Shown here: positions 9,274-17,936 of the stretch, one piece after another | How positions within the stretch are numbered: the first letter of the stretch is position 1 | Layout of the letters: each line of letters starts with the position of its first letter | NCBI RefSeq assembly: GCF_001190785.1 | Contig: NZ_LGSS01000006.1 | Location: 101,602 to 165,601, forward strand | Direction: 5' to 3' | Source of the DNA: Gottschalkia purinilytica | GTDB lineage: Bacteria; Bacillota; Clostridia; Tissierellales; Gottschalkiaceae | Length of the DNA stretch: 64,000 bases | Notes under the pieces: model-generated | Databases searched by the model: none | The model's input: only the letters and a program-made list of their open reading frames with translations | What the model was told of the DNA's origin: nothing | Made by a program: the position numbers and the translations under genes

Positions 9274-10281
9274 ATGAAAACCACTGTGAGTTTGGAAGTT
9301 ACAGATATTAAACAAAAAATACCCTTAGCTTCTTCTTATAAGAAAAAACTAAGGACCATTTCACCTTTAATAGGAATTCTAATAGTAATTTTGTTTTACT
9401 ATCTAGTACCTAATAAGCTTGATTTACAAACTACAAATGTTTATCCAGCAATTCTTTCTTTTCTTGCTTTAATATATATATTACTTTTAATTATAGCAAG
9501 GAGGAACGAAAATCTAAAAATAAAGCTGGATGAAAAAGCACCTCTTATGTTTGTTATAGCCCTATTTTTAACATTGTGGGATGGCTTGACCTTAAAGTCA
9601 GGTCATCTTCCACTTCCTTATTTTCCATGGCCTGATAAAATTTTAAATGCATTTATAAAAGATAGAAATGTATTAGGTATAAGTATACTCCACTCTTTAA
9701 GATTATTAGGAGTAGGATATTTCTTTGGAGTAGTTATAGGTTTTATTACAGGAGTAGCAATGGGATGGTATAAGAAAGTACACTATTGGATTAATCCATT
9801 GATGAAAGCTGTAGGGCCTATACCTGCTGTTACTTGGATTCCTCTTATAATGATATTATTTCCAGCTGGTATATTTGGAAGTAGCTTTTTAATTTTTCTT
9901 GCTGTATGGTTTCCAGTTACACTTATGACTTCTTCAGGTATAGCAAATGTAAGAAATGCTTATTTTGAAGTTGGAAGAACACTTGGAGCAAATGAAAGAT
10001 TTCTAGTCTTGAAAGTAGCTATACCAGCAGCACTTCCAAATATATTCTTGGGGCTTTTCCAGGGAATGAGCGTTGCTTGTGCCACATTGATAGTTGCAGA
10101 AATGCTTGGAGTAAAAGCAGGTCTAGGATGGTATATTACCTGGGCTACTGGATGGGCTGAATATGATAAAGTTTATGCTAGCATATTCCTCATACTAATA
10201 ACTTTTTCCAGTATTATTACACTTCTATTTAAATTAAGAAACAAAGTTCTTTCATGGCAAAAAGGAGTGATAAAATGGTAA
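9274..10281 (+). CDS. SsuC/TauC-type ABC transporter permease
   Basis: 335 residues. The C-terminal 200 residues form the usual permease domain with the EAA loop EVGRTLGANERFLVLKVAIP contacting the ATPase. The N-terminal about 110 residues add two or three extra membrane helices, longer than the typical 250-residue SsuC. The gene overlaps the following ATPase gene by 7 nt, implying translational coupling. It forms an importer with the upstream lipoprotein; sulfonate-type substrates are inferred from family and context only. Confidence 0.88.
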   Translation: MKTTVSLEVTDIKQKIPLASSYKKKLRTISPLIGILIVILFYYLVPNKLDLQTTNVYPAILSFLALIYILLLIIARRNENLKIKLDEKAPLMFVIALFLTLWDGLTLKSGHLPLPYFPWPDKILNAFIKDRNVLGISILHSLRLLGVGYFFGVVIGFITGVAMGWYKKVHYWINPLMKAVGPIPAVTWIPLIMILFPAGIFGSSFLIFLAVWFPVTLMTSSGIANVRNAYFEVGRTLGANERFLVLKVAIPAALPNIFLGLFQGMSVACATLIVAEMLGVKAGLGWYITWATGWAEYDKVYASIFLILITFSSIITLLFKLRNKVLSWQKGVIKW

Positions 10282-11075
10282 AAAGTTTTGAAAGTTCGTC
10301 AGTTGGGGAAATAAAGATAGATAATGTTAATCGAGTATTTAAAAGCTCAGATACTAATGATGTAATTGCATTAAATGGTATTAATCTTCATATAAAACCA
10401 GGGGAATTTATTTCACTTGTAGGTTCAAGTGGATGCGGTAAGTCTACACTATTGAGACTAATTGCTGGACTGGATAAACCTACATCGGGTTCTCTTTATA
10501 TAGATGGGGAGGAGATCCATGGAACTAGTTACCTAAGAGGACTTGTTTTCCAGGACCCTACCCTATACCCTTGGTTAACAGTTAAAGGAAATGTATCAGT
10601 AGGGTTAAAAGCTAGAAAGATATATAAAGAAAAGAGTCATGAAGTAGAGGAATTTATAAATCTCATAGGACTAGATGGTTTCCAAGAATCATATCCGCAT
10701 CAATTATCTGGAGGTATGGCACAGCGTGTGTCTCTAGCCAGAGCTTTGGTAAATCATCCTAAAGTTTTACTCTTAGATGAACCATTAGGTGCTCTTGATG
10801 CATTTACAAGAATGAATATGCAAGATGAAATTTTGAGAATATGGGAAGAACGTAGAACAACAATGATATTAGTTACACATGATGTAGATGAAGCTATATA
10901 TTTGAGTGACAGGGTAGTCATAATGACACCTAGACCTGGTAAGGTTAAGGAGATTATTAATGTTGAAATGGGAAGACCTCGTAATAGAAATCATCCTGAC
11001 TTTTTTAAAATACGTTCAAAAATTCTTGAGACTTTAAATTTTGCTAAAGAAAATCAGTTGAGTTATTATATATAG
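10275..11075 (+). CDS. SsuB/TauB-type ABC transporter ATP-binding protein
   Basis: 266 residues. Walker A GSSGCGKST, Q-loop VFQDPTLYPWLT, signature LSGGMAQR, Walker B VLLLDEP and the switch histidine in LVTHDVDEA are all present, as in sulfonate/nitrate/taurine importers. ATG 10275 is chosen over the in-frame ATG 10254 because AAAAGGAG lies just upstream and the gene then overlaps the permease by only 7 nt. It powers the importer encoded at 8184-10281. The nitrogenase-like gene begins 37 nt later, so the importer and reductase are likely co-transcribed. Confidence 0.92.
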   Translation: MVKSFESSSVGEIKIDNVNRVFKSSDTNDVIALNGINLHIKPGEFISLVGSSGCGKSTLLRLIAGLDKPTSGSLYIDGEEIHGTSYLRGLVFQDPTLYPWLTVKGNVSVGLKARKIYKEKSHEVEEFINLIGLDGFQESYPHQLSGGMAQRVSLARALVNHPKVLLLDEPLGALDAFTRMNMQDEILRIWEERRTTMILVTHDVDEAIYLSDRVVIMTPRPGKVKEIINVEMGRPRNRNHPDFFKIRSKILETLNFAKENQLSYYI

Positions 11076-11112
11076 ATTTAGAGACTTAGAGGATATTGGT
11101 GGAGGGATTTAA

Positions 11113-12453
11113 GTGAGCAAATTTATAGATAGACCAAGATATGTCTGTGCTCTTGGAGGTGCTTTAGCAACTATAAGAGCTTTACCTAGAGTAGTACCTA
11201 TTTTACATGCTGCTGCAGGATGTGGTGGAAATCTTACAGCAGCTATAAATGGAGGAGCAGGTTATGTAGGAAGTGGATACTGTTCTGGCTTAGCTCTTCC
11301 TAGTACAAATGTATTTGAAAGAGATATAGTTTTTGGAGGAGAAGAAAGATTAAGAGAACAAATAAAAAATACTCTTAAAATAGTAGACGGAGATATATAT
11401 TTTGTACTTACTGCTTGTATGGTAGATATGATAGGTGATGATACTGAAAGTGTAGTTAAAGAATTTGCTGATCATAGTGTTCCTGTATTATTTGCAGAAA
11501 CAGGTGGATTTAGCGGAAATTCTTATAAAGGCTATGACATTATTTTAGAAACGCTTTTTAGAAACTTTGTAGAAAAAACAGATGAGAAAGAACAAAAAAC
11601 TATAAACTTATGGGGTGTTGTTCCTATTCAAGATGTATTCTGGAAGGGAAACTTGAGAGTATTGAAAAGTCTCATTAATAAATTAGGCTTTAAGGTGAAT
11701 ACATTTTTCGGAGAAGATGAAACACTTGAAGATTTGAAACAATCATCTAAAGCAGTATTAAATGTAGTTGTATCTGATACTTTTGGAATAGAAGCTGCAA
11801 AAGCTTTTGAAGAAGTTCATGGAGTACCCTATATAACTACACCTTTTCCTATAGGAGAAAAAGTCACTGCGGAATTTTTAAGAACTATTGGAAAGGCTCT
11901 TAATATTGAAGAAATCCTGATAGAAGATGTAATAGATGAAGAGAAAAAAGTTTATTATGACTATATTGAAAGAATAGTAGATATTTATAGTGACATAGAT
12001 CTTCAAAGATATGCTGTTGTAGTAGGAGACTCTAACTATACTCAAGGTGTAACTAGATTTCTTGCAGATGATTTAGGATGGCTTCCAGAATTAGTAGTAA
12101 TAACTGATACATTAAATGATAATGAACAAGAAACTGTTCTTAAAAGATTTGAAAATTACGAATCTGGATTTGAACCTAAAGTAGTATTTGATACTGATAC
12201 TTCTAGTATAAAGAAACACTTCAAAAGCATATGGCCAGATAATAACGGAAGCAGATACTATGATTCATTTAGTCCAGCTTTTATTGTAGGAAGTTCTTTT
12301 GAAAGAGAATTTGCTCAGAAAATAGGAGCGCCGCATTTAAGTGTAACTTATCCAATCTCAAATAGATTAGTTTTAGATAAAGCTTATGCAGGATATAGAG
12401 GAGCTTTGAGTCTTGTAGAAGATATATTTAGTACCCTTGTTGCAAATAGATAG
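11113..12453 (+). CDS. Nitrogenase component-1-like beta (NifK-like) subunit, first pair
   Basis: 446 residues, an oxidoreductase/nitrogenase component-1 domain over the whole length. Cysteines C12, C37 and C102 (in YVCALGG, AAAGCGGN and LTACMVDM) occupy the positions of the three P-cluster ligands of a nitrogenase subunit. GTG start with GGAGGG 6 nt upstream. It begins PRYVCALGG, parallel to PRQFCTLAA in the second-pair homologue at 23132. It precedes its D-like partner by 11 nt, so the order is K then D, unlike nifDK. The position between an organosulfur importer and metY suggests a sulfur-compound reductase; a scaffold (NifN-like) role is the main alternative. Confidence 0.85.
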   Translation: MSKFIDRPRYVCALGGALATIRALPRVVPILHAAAGCGGNLTAAINGGAGYVGSGYCSGLALPSTNVFERDIVFGGEERLREQIKNTLKIVDGDIYFVLTACMVDMIGDDTESVVKEFADHSVPVLFAETGGFSGNSYKGYDIILETLFRNFVEKTDEKEQKTINLWGVVPIQDVFWKGNLRVLKSLINKLGFKVNTFFGEDETLEDLKQSSKAVLNVVVSDTFGIEAAKAFEEVHGVPYITTPFPIGEKVTAEFLRTIGKALNIEEILIEDVIDEEKKVYYDYIERIVDIYSDIDLQRYAVVVGDSNYTQGVTRFLADDLGWLPELVVITDTLNDNEQETVLKRFENYESGFEPKVVFDTDTSSIKKHFKSIWPDNNGSRYYDSFSPAFIVGSSFEREFAQKIGAPHLSVTYPISNRLVLDKAYAGYRGALSLVEDIFSTLVANR

Positions 12454-12464
12454 GAGGAAGTTAA

Positions 12465-14000
12465 ATGGATTATATAAAGGAAAAAACTCCACCTGTGCGT
12501 GAAGACAGGTTAAAGGCTTGTAATAGTTTTGGAGGATGCTGTTCTAAACTTTTAGATAAATCTAAAAAAGGTTGTCTCAATAACACCAAAAGAACTTTTT
12601 ATCAAACTCAAGGATGTCAGCTAAACTTAAGTCTAGCTATACTAAGTACAATAAGAGATACAGTAATTATAGTTCATTCACCTATTGGTTGTGGAGGAGG
12701 GAACAATTCTGTTGCAGGTGTAACAACAGGTTTTCAAAAACTTAGAGATAAAAATGCAAAGGGATTAATATGGATTAATACAAATTTAGACGAAGCAGAT
12801 GTAATTACTGGAGGAGAGAAAAAATTAAAAGAAGCAGTACTATATGCTGAAAAAGAATTCAGACCTGAAACTATAGTTGTTGTAAATAGTTGTGTTCCAG
12901 CACTGATTGGAGATGACATAGATGGTATTCTTGAAGAAGTTCAAAAGCAAGTTGCAGCTAAGATTGTACCAGTTCATTGTGAGGGATTTAAAACAAAGAT
13001 AATGGCTAGTGCATATGACTCTGTTTATCACGGAATTTTAAGAAACTTGGTATATAAGAAAGAAAAGATTGAAAAAATCGTTGAAGATGATTTAGAAGAA
13101 ATCAAAGAAAAATACAAAATAAGCCGTACAGTTAATTTACTCAATGTTTCATCTATGAGTAAAATAGATGAACATGAATTAGTGAGACTTTTAGAGAATT
13201 TAGGATTAAAGGTAAGAATACTTCCTTGTTATGCTCACCCAGAGGATTTTCAAGATATGTTAGATGCAGCACTAAATATAGGAATTTGTGCTACTCATGA
13301 TGATTATTTTGTAGAGCATATAAAGGCAAAATATGATATTCCATTTATATTAAAAACTATTCCAATAGGGATTAGAAATACAAATAAGTGGATCAGAGAT
13401 ATTGCAGAGTTCTTTGGACTAGAAAAGGAAGCTGAAAGTCTTATAGAAGTCGAGAATAGAGCTCTCAAAGAAGCTTTAGAACCTTTTAAAAAGAATTTAA
13501 GTGGCAAGACTGCTCTTTTGACAGGTGGGGAAATACGTGTTCTTGCTACAGCTGAATTGCTAGAATATTTAGGTGTTTCTGTAATTGGTATGAGGGGATA
13601 TCATTATGATCATTTTGCTGATGAGCTTATAGAATCTCTACCAAGTGATAAAGACAAAACTATATTTAATGCAGCTACAGGGCAACCTTTTGAACAGTCT
13701 AATCTTATTGAGAGATTAAAGCCAGATGTATATATAGGTCATACAGGTGGGAATGTATGGGCTGCAAAACATGGTGTTCCTGTACTACCGATATTTGGTC
13801 CATCATATAACTATATGGGATATTCAGGGTCTTTTGAGATAGCAAGAAGACTAAATAGATTACTAAAGAACACTATATTTAATAAAAATATAGCTAAGAA
13901 TCTTAAGTTACCTTACTTTGAAGAATGGTATAAGCAAGATCCATTTTTATATATTGATAATTCAGAATCTGAAGCTTTAGAAAAAGAACTAGCAACGTAA
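12465..14000 (+). CDS. Nitrogenase component-1-like alpha (NifD-like) subunit, first pair
   Basis: 511 residues. C51, C76 and C143 match the P-cluster ligand pattern, and HCEGFK (171-176) matches the conserved CEGF of NifD. C275 in GICATHDDYF aligns by hand with the cofactor-binding Cys275 of Azotobacter NifD, and the following KYDIPF segment supports this. The region equivalent to the NifD cofactor ligand His442 reads VLPIFGPS, with Pro at that position. An extra Cys-rich N-terminus (C19, C25, C26, C37) is unusual. GGAGGA precedes the ATG. Substrate reduction with an Fe-S-C type cofactor is inferred; a NifE-like scaffold role remains possible. Confidence 0.85.
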   Translation: MDYIKEKTPPVREDRLKACNSFGGCCSKLLDKSKKGCLNNTKRTFYQTQGCQLNLSLAILSTIRDTVIIVHSPIGCGGGNNSVAGVTTGFQKLRDKNAKGLIWINTNLDEADVITGGEKKLKEAVLYAEKEFRPETIVVVNSCVPALIGDDIDGILEEVQKQVAAKIVPVHCEGFKTKIMASAYDSVYHGILRNLVYKKEKIEKIVEDDLEEIKEKYKISRTVNLLNVSSMSKIDEHELVRLLENLGLKVRILPCYAHPEDFQDMLDAALNIGICATHDDYFVEHIKAKYDIPFILKTIPIGIRNTNKWIRDIAEFFGLEKEAESLIEVENRALKEALEPFKKNLSGKTALLTGGEIRVLATAELLEYLGVSVIGMRGYHYDHFADELIESLPSDKDKTIFNAATGQPFEQSNLIERLKPDVYIGHTGGNVWAAKHGVPVLPIFGPSYNYMGYSGSFEIARRLNRLLKNTIFNKNIAKNLKLPYFEEWYKQDPFLYIDNSESEALEKELAT

Positions 14001-14050
14001 TTACTAAAAATAAGTTAAATTGTAAGAAATAAAAAAAGGGGGAAAATGAT

Positions 14051-15331
14051 ATGGGAGAAAAAAGCTATAAATTTGAAACAGTGCAGGTTCATGGAGGACA
14101 GTTAGTAGATACTGATACAAAGTCAAGAGCAGTTCCTATATATCAAACTACTTCGTATGTGTTTAATGATACTCAAGATGCAGCAGAGTTATTTTCACTT
14201 AGTAAAGTAGGAAATATTTATACTAGAGTAACGAACCCAACTACCGATATACTTGAAAAAAGAATTGCTGAATTAGAAGGTGGAGTAGGAGCAGTAGCAA
14301 CATCATCAGGAATGGCAGCTATAACTTATTCGATTTTAAATATAGCAAAATCAGGAGATGAAATAGTAGCAATATCTACACTCTATGGAGGAACATATAC
14401 ACTATTTAATCATACACTTAAAAATTTAGGTATAAAGGTGAATCTTATAAATCCAGAAGACCTTGAAGAATTGGCAAAAGTTATAAATGAAAAGACAAAA
14501 GCTGTATTTGTAGAATCTATAGGTAATCCAGATATAAATGTCATAGATATTGAAAAAGTAGCAGATATAGCTCATAGAAATAATATTCCTTTAATAGTAG
14601 ACAATACTTTTGCAACACCTTATTTATTAAAACCAATAGAATATGGAGCTGATATAGTAGTGCATTCTACTACTAAGTTTATAGGAGGTCATGGAACTTC
14701 TATAGGTGGTGTAGTAGTAGATAGTGGTAAATTTAATTGGAACAACGGAAAATTTCCTGGAATAGTAGAGCCAGATCCAAGTTATCATGGATTGTCATTT
14801 TTAGAAGCATTTGAAGAAGCTGCATATATATCAAAATTAAGAACTACTCTTTTAAGGGATATAGGAGCTAGTATATCACCTTTCAATTCATTTCTAATAT
14901 TATTAGGTCTTGAAACTTTGTCTCTTAGAATAGAAAGACATGTAGAAAATGCTAAAAAAGTTGCGGAATACTTAGAGAATCATCCTAAGATCGAATGGGT
15001 GAGGTATCCTGGACTTAAGTCTAATAAATATCATGAGCTAGCTAATAAGTATCTTCCTAAGGGAGCAGGGTCAATATTTACATTTGGATTAAAAGATGGA
15101 TATGAAGCTGGCAAGAAGCTCATAGAATCAGTAGAAATATTTTCACATTTAGCAAATGTAGGAGATGCGAAATCATTAATTATACATCCAGCATCAACTA
15201 CTCATCAGCAACTTAATGAAGAGGAACAAGTATTAGCTGGAGTAAATCCAGAACTTATAAGAGTCTCTATTGGTATAGAAAATGTAGAGGATTTAATTGA
15301 AGACTTAGAGAAAGGATTACAAAATATATAA
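14051..15331 (+). CDS. metY: O-acetylhomoserine sulfhydrylase (aminocarboxypropyltransferase)
   Basis: 426 residues, the length of the O-acetylhomoserine branch of the Cys/Met metabolism PLP enzymes. K209 in [11 protein letters not shown] is the PLP lysine; YTRVTNPTT and the SSGMAAI loop are also typical. The enzyme condenses O-acetylhomoserine with sulfide to homocysteine or with methanethiol directly to methionine. It lies 50 nt after the D-like gene with a GGGGGA site, and is followed by a strong terminator, so it closes the first nitrogenase-like operon. This is the natural acceptor for a thiol released by that enzyme (inference). Confidence 0.93.
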   Translation: MGEKSYKFETVQVHGGQLVDTDTKSRAVPIYQTTSYVFNDTQDAAELFSLSKVGNIYTRVTNPTTDILEKRIAELEGGVGAVATSSGMAAITYSILNIAKSGDEIVAISTLYGGTYTLFNHTLKNLGIKVNLINPEDLEELAKVINEKTKAVFVESIGNPDINVIDIEKVADIAHRNNIPLIVDNTFATPYLLKPIEYGADIVVHSTTKFIGGHGTSIGGVVVDSGKFNWNNGKFPGIVEPDPSYHGLSFLEAFEEAAYISKLRTTLLRDIGASISPFNSFLILLGLETLSLRIERHVENAKKVAEYLENHPKIEWVRYPGLKSNKYHELANKYLPKGAGSIFTFGLKDGYEAGKKLIESVEIFSHLANVGDAKSLIIHPASTTHQQLNEEEQVLAGVNPELIRVSIGIENVEDLIEDLEKGLQNI

Positions 15332-15420
15332 GTTATAAGTAAAGAAAAATTAGTGTTAAACAATTAATTTAGTTAACTAATAAAGATAAAGACTAAGGTC
15401 TAAACCTCTTAACATTTTAG

Positions 15421-15459
15421 GATGGCTATCTAGCTTTAAGTTTGGTAGCCATCTTTTTT
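15421..15459 (+). terminator. Intrinsic terminator after metY
   Basis: GATGGCTA (15421-15428) pairs with TAGCCATC (15446-15453), followed by six T. Confidence 0.85.
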
Positions 15460-15589
15460 ATTTATAACTTATTTGCAGATAAATAATTGACATATTTAGT
15501 TCTAATTTACAGGCTTAGTATTATTTGATAGATTTGGTTTTATAAGATATTATGTAATTATAAAAGAGTTATATTAAGGAGATTATTAT

Positions 15590-16078
15590 ATGAAAAAAAT
15601 TATTGTTTTTATTATACCTATTGTTATACTTATTTTTATAGGTTTAGCGTACAACTATTTAAATAGAAACGAGGAGAGAATAGAAATTAAATCATTATCA
15701 AATATAGAAATTTATAAGTTTAATAGTTATACTAAATTTAGCAATGATAAGATAGATGAGATTGATGATGAACAAAAACTATTAAAATTCAAGATGATCA
15801 TGAATTCATTAGATACATCTGATGGTATTAAAAAAATAGAATACCCTGAAGATATTAATATAGAATCTTTTGAATACTATGCTCACATAAAGCCTAACTT
15901 TAGCTACATAGACGAAAAAGAAGAAGTATATGAGGATGGTACATTTCTCCTTTTTATTTGTATAGGTGACTCAGAAGGAAAATCATATATAAACTTTATG
16001 GGATCAGAACTGATTTATATCTTAGGTGAAAGTAATACAAAAATTTTAAAAGAAATATTTTCAGATGCAAAGTATTAA
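15590..16078 (+). CDS. Hypothetical membrane-anchored or secreted protein
   Basis: 162 residues. I do not recognise a family. Residues 5-24 form one strongly hydrophobic helix (IVFIIPIVILIFIGLAY) after two lysines, with no lipobox cysteine, so it is probably an N-terminally anchored extracytoplasmic protein. The rest is rich in Glu, Asp, Lys and Ile and contains no obvious motif. A good AAGGAG site lies 8 nt before the ATG. It is a single gene between two terminators. Function unknown. Confidence 0.65.
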   Translation: MKKIIVFIIPIVILIFIGLAYNYLNRNEERIEIKSLSNIEIYKFNSYTKFSNDKIDEIDDEQKLLKFKMIMNSLDTSDGIKKIEYPEDINIESFEYYAHIKPNFSYIDEKEEVYEDGTFLLFICIGDSEGKSYINFMGSELIYILGESNTKILKEIFSDAKY

Positions 16079-16118
16079 TAACAAGTCCATATATTATTTA
16101 AAGGCTAACTAATAATAG

Positions 16119-16156
16119 AAATTGCCTATCTTTACTTAGAAAGTAGGCAATTTTCT
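16119..16156 (+). terminator. Hairpin terminator between convergent genes
   Basis: AAATTGCCTA (16119-16128) and TAGGCAATTT (16144-16153) pair, with A and T rich flanks on both sides; it may serve both the plus-strand hypothetical gene and the minus-strand GNAT-RidA gene. Confidence 0.65.
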
Positions 16157-16208
16157 ATATAGAACTAATCTTATAAATTTTTAAAGTAGTGCATATTTAC
16201 ATAAGAAA

Positions 16209-17153
16209 TTACCACTTAGCTGCCCATACTTCTATTTCTACTTTAAGAGAAGGAACTGCTAATGAAGGTACATATGACATTGTCATTGCAGGTGGTGTAC
16301 TACCATGAAACTCCTCCCATACTTTATTAAAGTAATCCCAGTCAATTTCTTCTGTAGCCCAAATGTTAGTTTTAATGATGTTATCTACAGATACAGACTC
16401 ACTATTAAGAATACGTAATATGTTTTGAAGTGTATTATTTATTTGTTCGTTCATATCTGATGGCAAATTTCCATGTATGTCTGTTCCAACTTGGCCAGAA
16501 AGAACTAACAAATCTGCTCCTTTTGGGACAGTTGTAAGATGAGTGTAAGATCCCATTGGAGAAGCAACAGTCTTCGGATTCTTACGCTGGACTTTCTTAT
16601 GCTCCCTATCGACTGATTCGTCTTTTATAATAGCTAATGTCTGATGATCCTCCCAATGACCATTAATTTTCACATTTTTCTTTGCAATACCTTCTTTGTG
16701 AAAACCAGCTTTTAATAGTACTTTTGTTGAGCCAATGTTATGTGGCATTACACCAGCTTCGATACGGTGAAGATCTAATTCTCTAAAAGCATATTCTACA
16801 ACGAGTTTTACAGCTTCAGTCATGTATCCTTTTCCATTGTGGTCTTTATCTAGAAAATAACCTATCCAACAGCTTTGTAGATTGCCTCGTACCACTTCTG
16901 AAAGAGTTACTTCACCAATTACTTGCTCTGAATTTTTTAAATAAATTAAAAATAAATAACTTCTGTCTGCTTTACTTGATTCAATTTCATTTCTAATTCT
17001 TTCTAACTGCCCTTGATACGTATAAAATGATTCTTTTCTCAAGTCAGTAAATAGCTGAAAAAAGTCTTTATTCTTCACTTCAAGTTCTAAAAGAGAATCA
17101 GTATCAGATTCCTTAGCTAGTTGTACATAAATGTTCTCTCCACTTAATTTCAT
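16209..17153 (-). CDS. Fusion of RimJ-like GNAT acetyltransferase and RidA-like domain
   Basis: 314 residues, two domains. Residues 1-175 are a RimJ/RimL-like acetyltransferase (GYFLDKDHNGKGYMTEAVKL acetyl-CoA loop, LHRIEAGVMPHNIGS motif). Residues about 195-314 are a RidA/YjgF/UK114 trimer-type domain (LVLSGQVGTD, TNIWATE, PPAMTMSYV). RidA proteins deaminate reactive enamines or act in related steps; the fusion substrate is unknown. The gene is visibly more GC-rich than its neighbours and on the opposite strand, suggesting later acquisition. Start ATG has AAAAGGAGAAGG upstream. The leader contains a short ORF and mutually exclusive hairpins, so attenuation control is likely. Confidence 0.85.
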   Translation of the reverse strand: MKLSGENIYVQLAKESDTDSLLELEVKNKDFFQLFTDLRKESFYTYQGQLERIRNEIESSKADRSYLFLIYLKNSEQVIGEVTLSEVVRGNLQSCWIGYFLDKDHNGKGYMTEAVKLVVEYAFRELDLHRIEAGVMPHNIGSTKVLLKAGFHKEGIAKKNVKINGHWEDHQTLAIIKDESVDREHKKVQRKNPKTVASPMGSYTHLTTVPKGADLLVLSGQVGTDIHGNLPSDMNEQINNTLQNILRILNSESVSVDNIIKTNIWATEEIDWDYFNKVWEEFHGSTPPAMTMSYVPSLAVPSLKVEIEVWAAKW

Positions 17154-17178
17154 ATTATCCTTCTCCTTTTTTTATATT

Positions 17179-17248
17179 AAAAAACACCACAGGAAATCCT
17201 GCGGTGCGCATAATAAAATATATAACCACAGGAAAGCGACCTGTGGTG
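17179..17248 (-). promoter_or_regulatory. Attenuator-like hairpin pair before the GNAT-RidA gene
   Basis: Read on the minus strand: segment A ACCACAGG (17247-17240), B CCTGTGGT (17232-17225), C CACCGCAGG (17206-17198), D CCTGTGGTG (17193-17185) followed by six T. A:B plus C:D gives a terminator immediately before the ribosome site; B:C pairing (one G-U) gives an antiterminator. This four-segment arrangement is the classic attenuation layout. The A:B hairpin is also followed by a T run on the plus strand and could act as a plus-strand terminator. Confidence 0.7.
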
Positions 17249-17304
17249 TTTTTTTCCACTATATCCTAGTAAGATCATCCTAAACCAAAGGATAAAAGTC
17301 GCTA

Positions 17305-17409
17305 TCATCCAATTTTGGACACACTTCTCCCATGATTAGTATGATCAAAAAAAACAGCAGTAGAGTACCCTATACCTTTAGATAAAGACTTCAATGATCT
17401 TTTTTTCAT
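17305..17409 (-). CDS. Putative 34-residue leader peptide of the GNAT-RidA gene
   Basis: An ORF of 34 codons starts at ATG 17409-17407 on the minus strand, 6 nt after AAAGGAGAG, a stronger site than many genes here have. The peptide begins MKKRSLKSLSKGIGYS and ends RSVSKIG. Its stop lies 57 nt before the first attenuator hairpin. Position and strong initiation signal suggest a regulatory leader peptide sensing a translation inhibitor; a small independent peptide is the alternative. A second overlapping reading frame through the hairpins (ATG at 17278) lacks a clear ribosome site. Confidence 0.5.
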   Translation of the reverse strand: MKKRSLKSLSKGIGYSTAVFFDHTNHGRSVSKIG

Positions 17410-17738
17410 TTGAATACTCTCCTTTAGCTACTTCTAATTTTTAAAATACAAGAATTGTTATACAATAGTATAATTTAAAAGCTTGGATAATGCAAGGTAG
17501 ATTATATAATCTATTCATATAAGATTACTTAACATCGTAAATCTATATTTCATAACGATACCATCTAAAGAGCTAAATTATGAGATTATAATTAGACTAA
17601 ATAGCTGAGTAGACGTTGAAAATAGAAATACTGAGAAAGTAGCAAAAACTTTTAAAATAAAAGGACTAATTAAGTAGTATTAATTCATATATTGTTAAAA
17701 CTATTTTAGATATAAATATTAAAATAGTTAAATAAGTA

Positions 17739-17767
17739 TTGACAAATAATAGTAAAGGATATAGAAT
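17739..17767 (+). promoter_or_regulatory. Sigma-A promoter of the nifB-like operon
   Basis: TTGACA (17739-17744), a 17-bp spacer and TAGAAT (17762-17767). The leader then carries ATAAGAATACTAT (17795-17807), nearly the same as the palindrome in the cysK leader, and a long terminator hairpin. Confidence 0.7.
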
Positions 17768-17840
17768 GTGTATAAAGAATATACATAAATACAGATAAGA
17801 ATACTATGAATTAAAAGTTTAGTTGACTAGAAAACTAGAG

Positions 17841-17917
17841 GCTAAGCAATTAATCACTTAATTTACTAACTTGATTTTTAAGTTGTAAAATTAAGGATTA
17901 GCTGCTTAGCTTTTTCT
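17841..17917 (+). terminator. Long leader hairpin and terminator directly before the nifB-like gene
   Basis: GCTAAGCA, TAATC and CTTAATTT in the 5' arm (17841-17863) pair with AAATTAAG, GATTA and TGCTTAGC in the 3' arm (17888-17910) with one mismatch pair and one bulge, followed by TTTTTCTTTT. It lies between promoter and ribosome site, so the operon must be expressed by read-through or antitermination. No known riboswitch consensus is recognised. Confidence 0.7.
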
Positions 17918-17936
17918 TTTTGAAAGGGGGAAGTTC

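Noticed and set aside
17841..17917. Known riboswitch before the nifB-like gene
   Set aside because: The structure is one long hairpin with a T tract and no conserved aptamer sequence that I recognise, so it was kept as a leader terminator.
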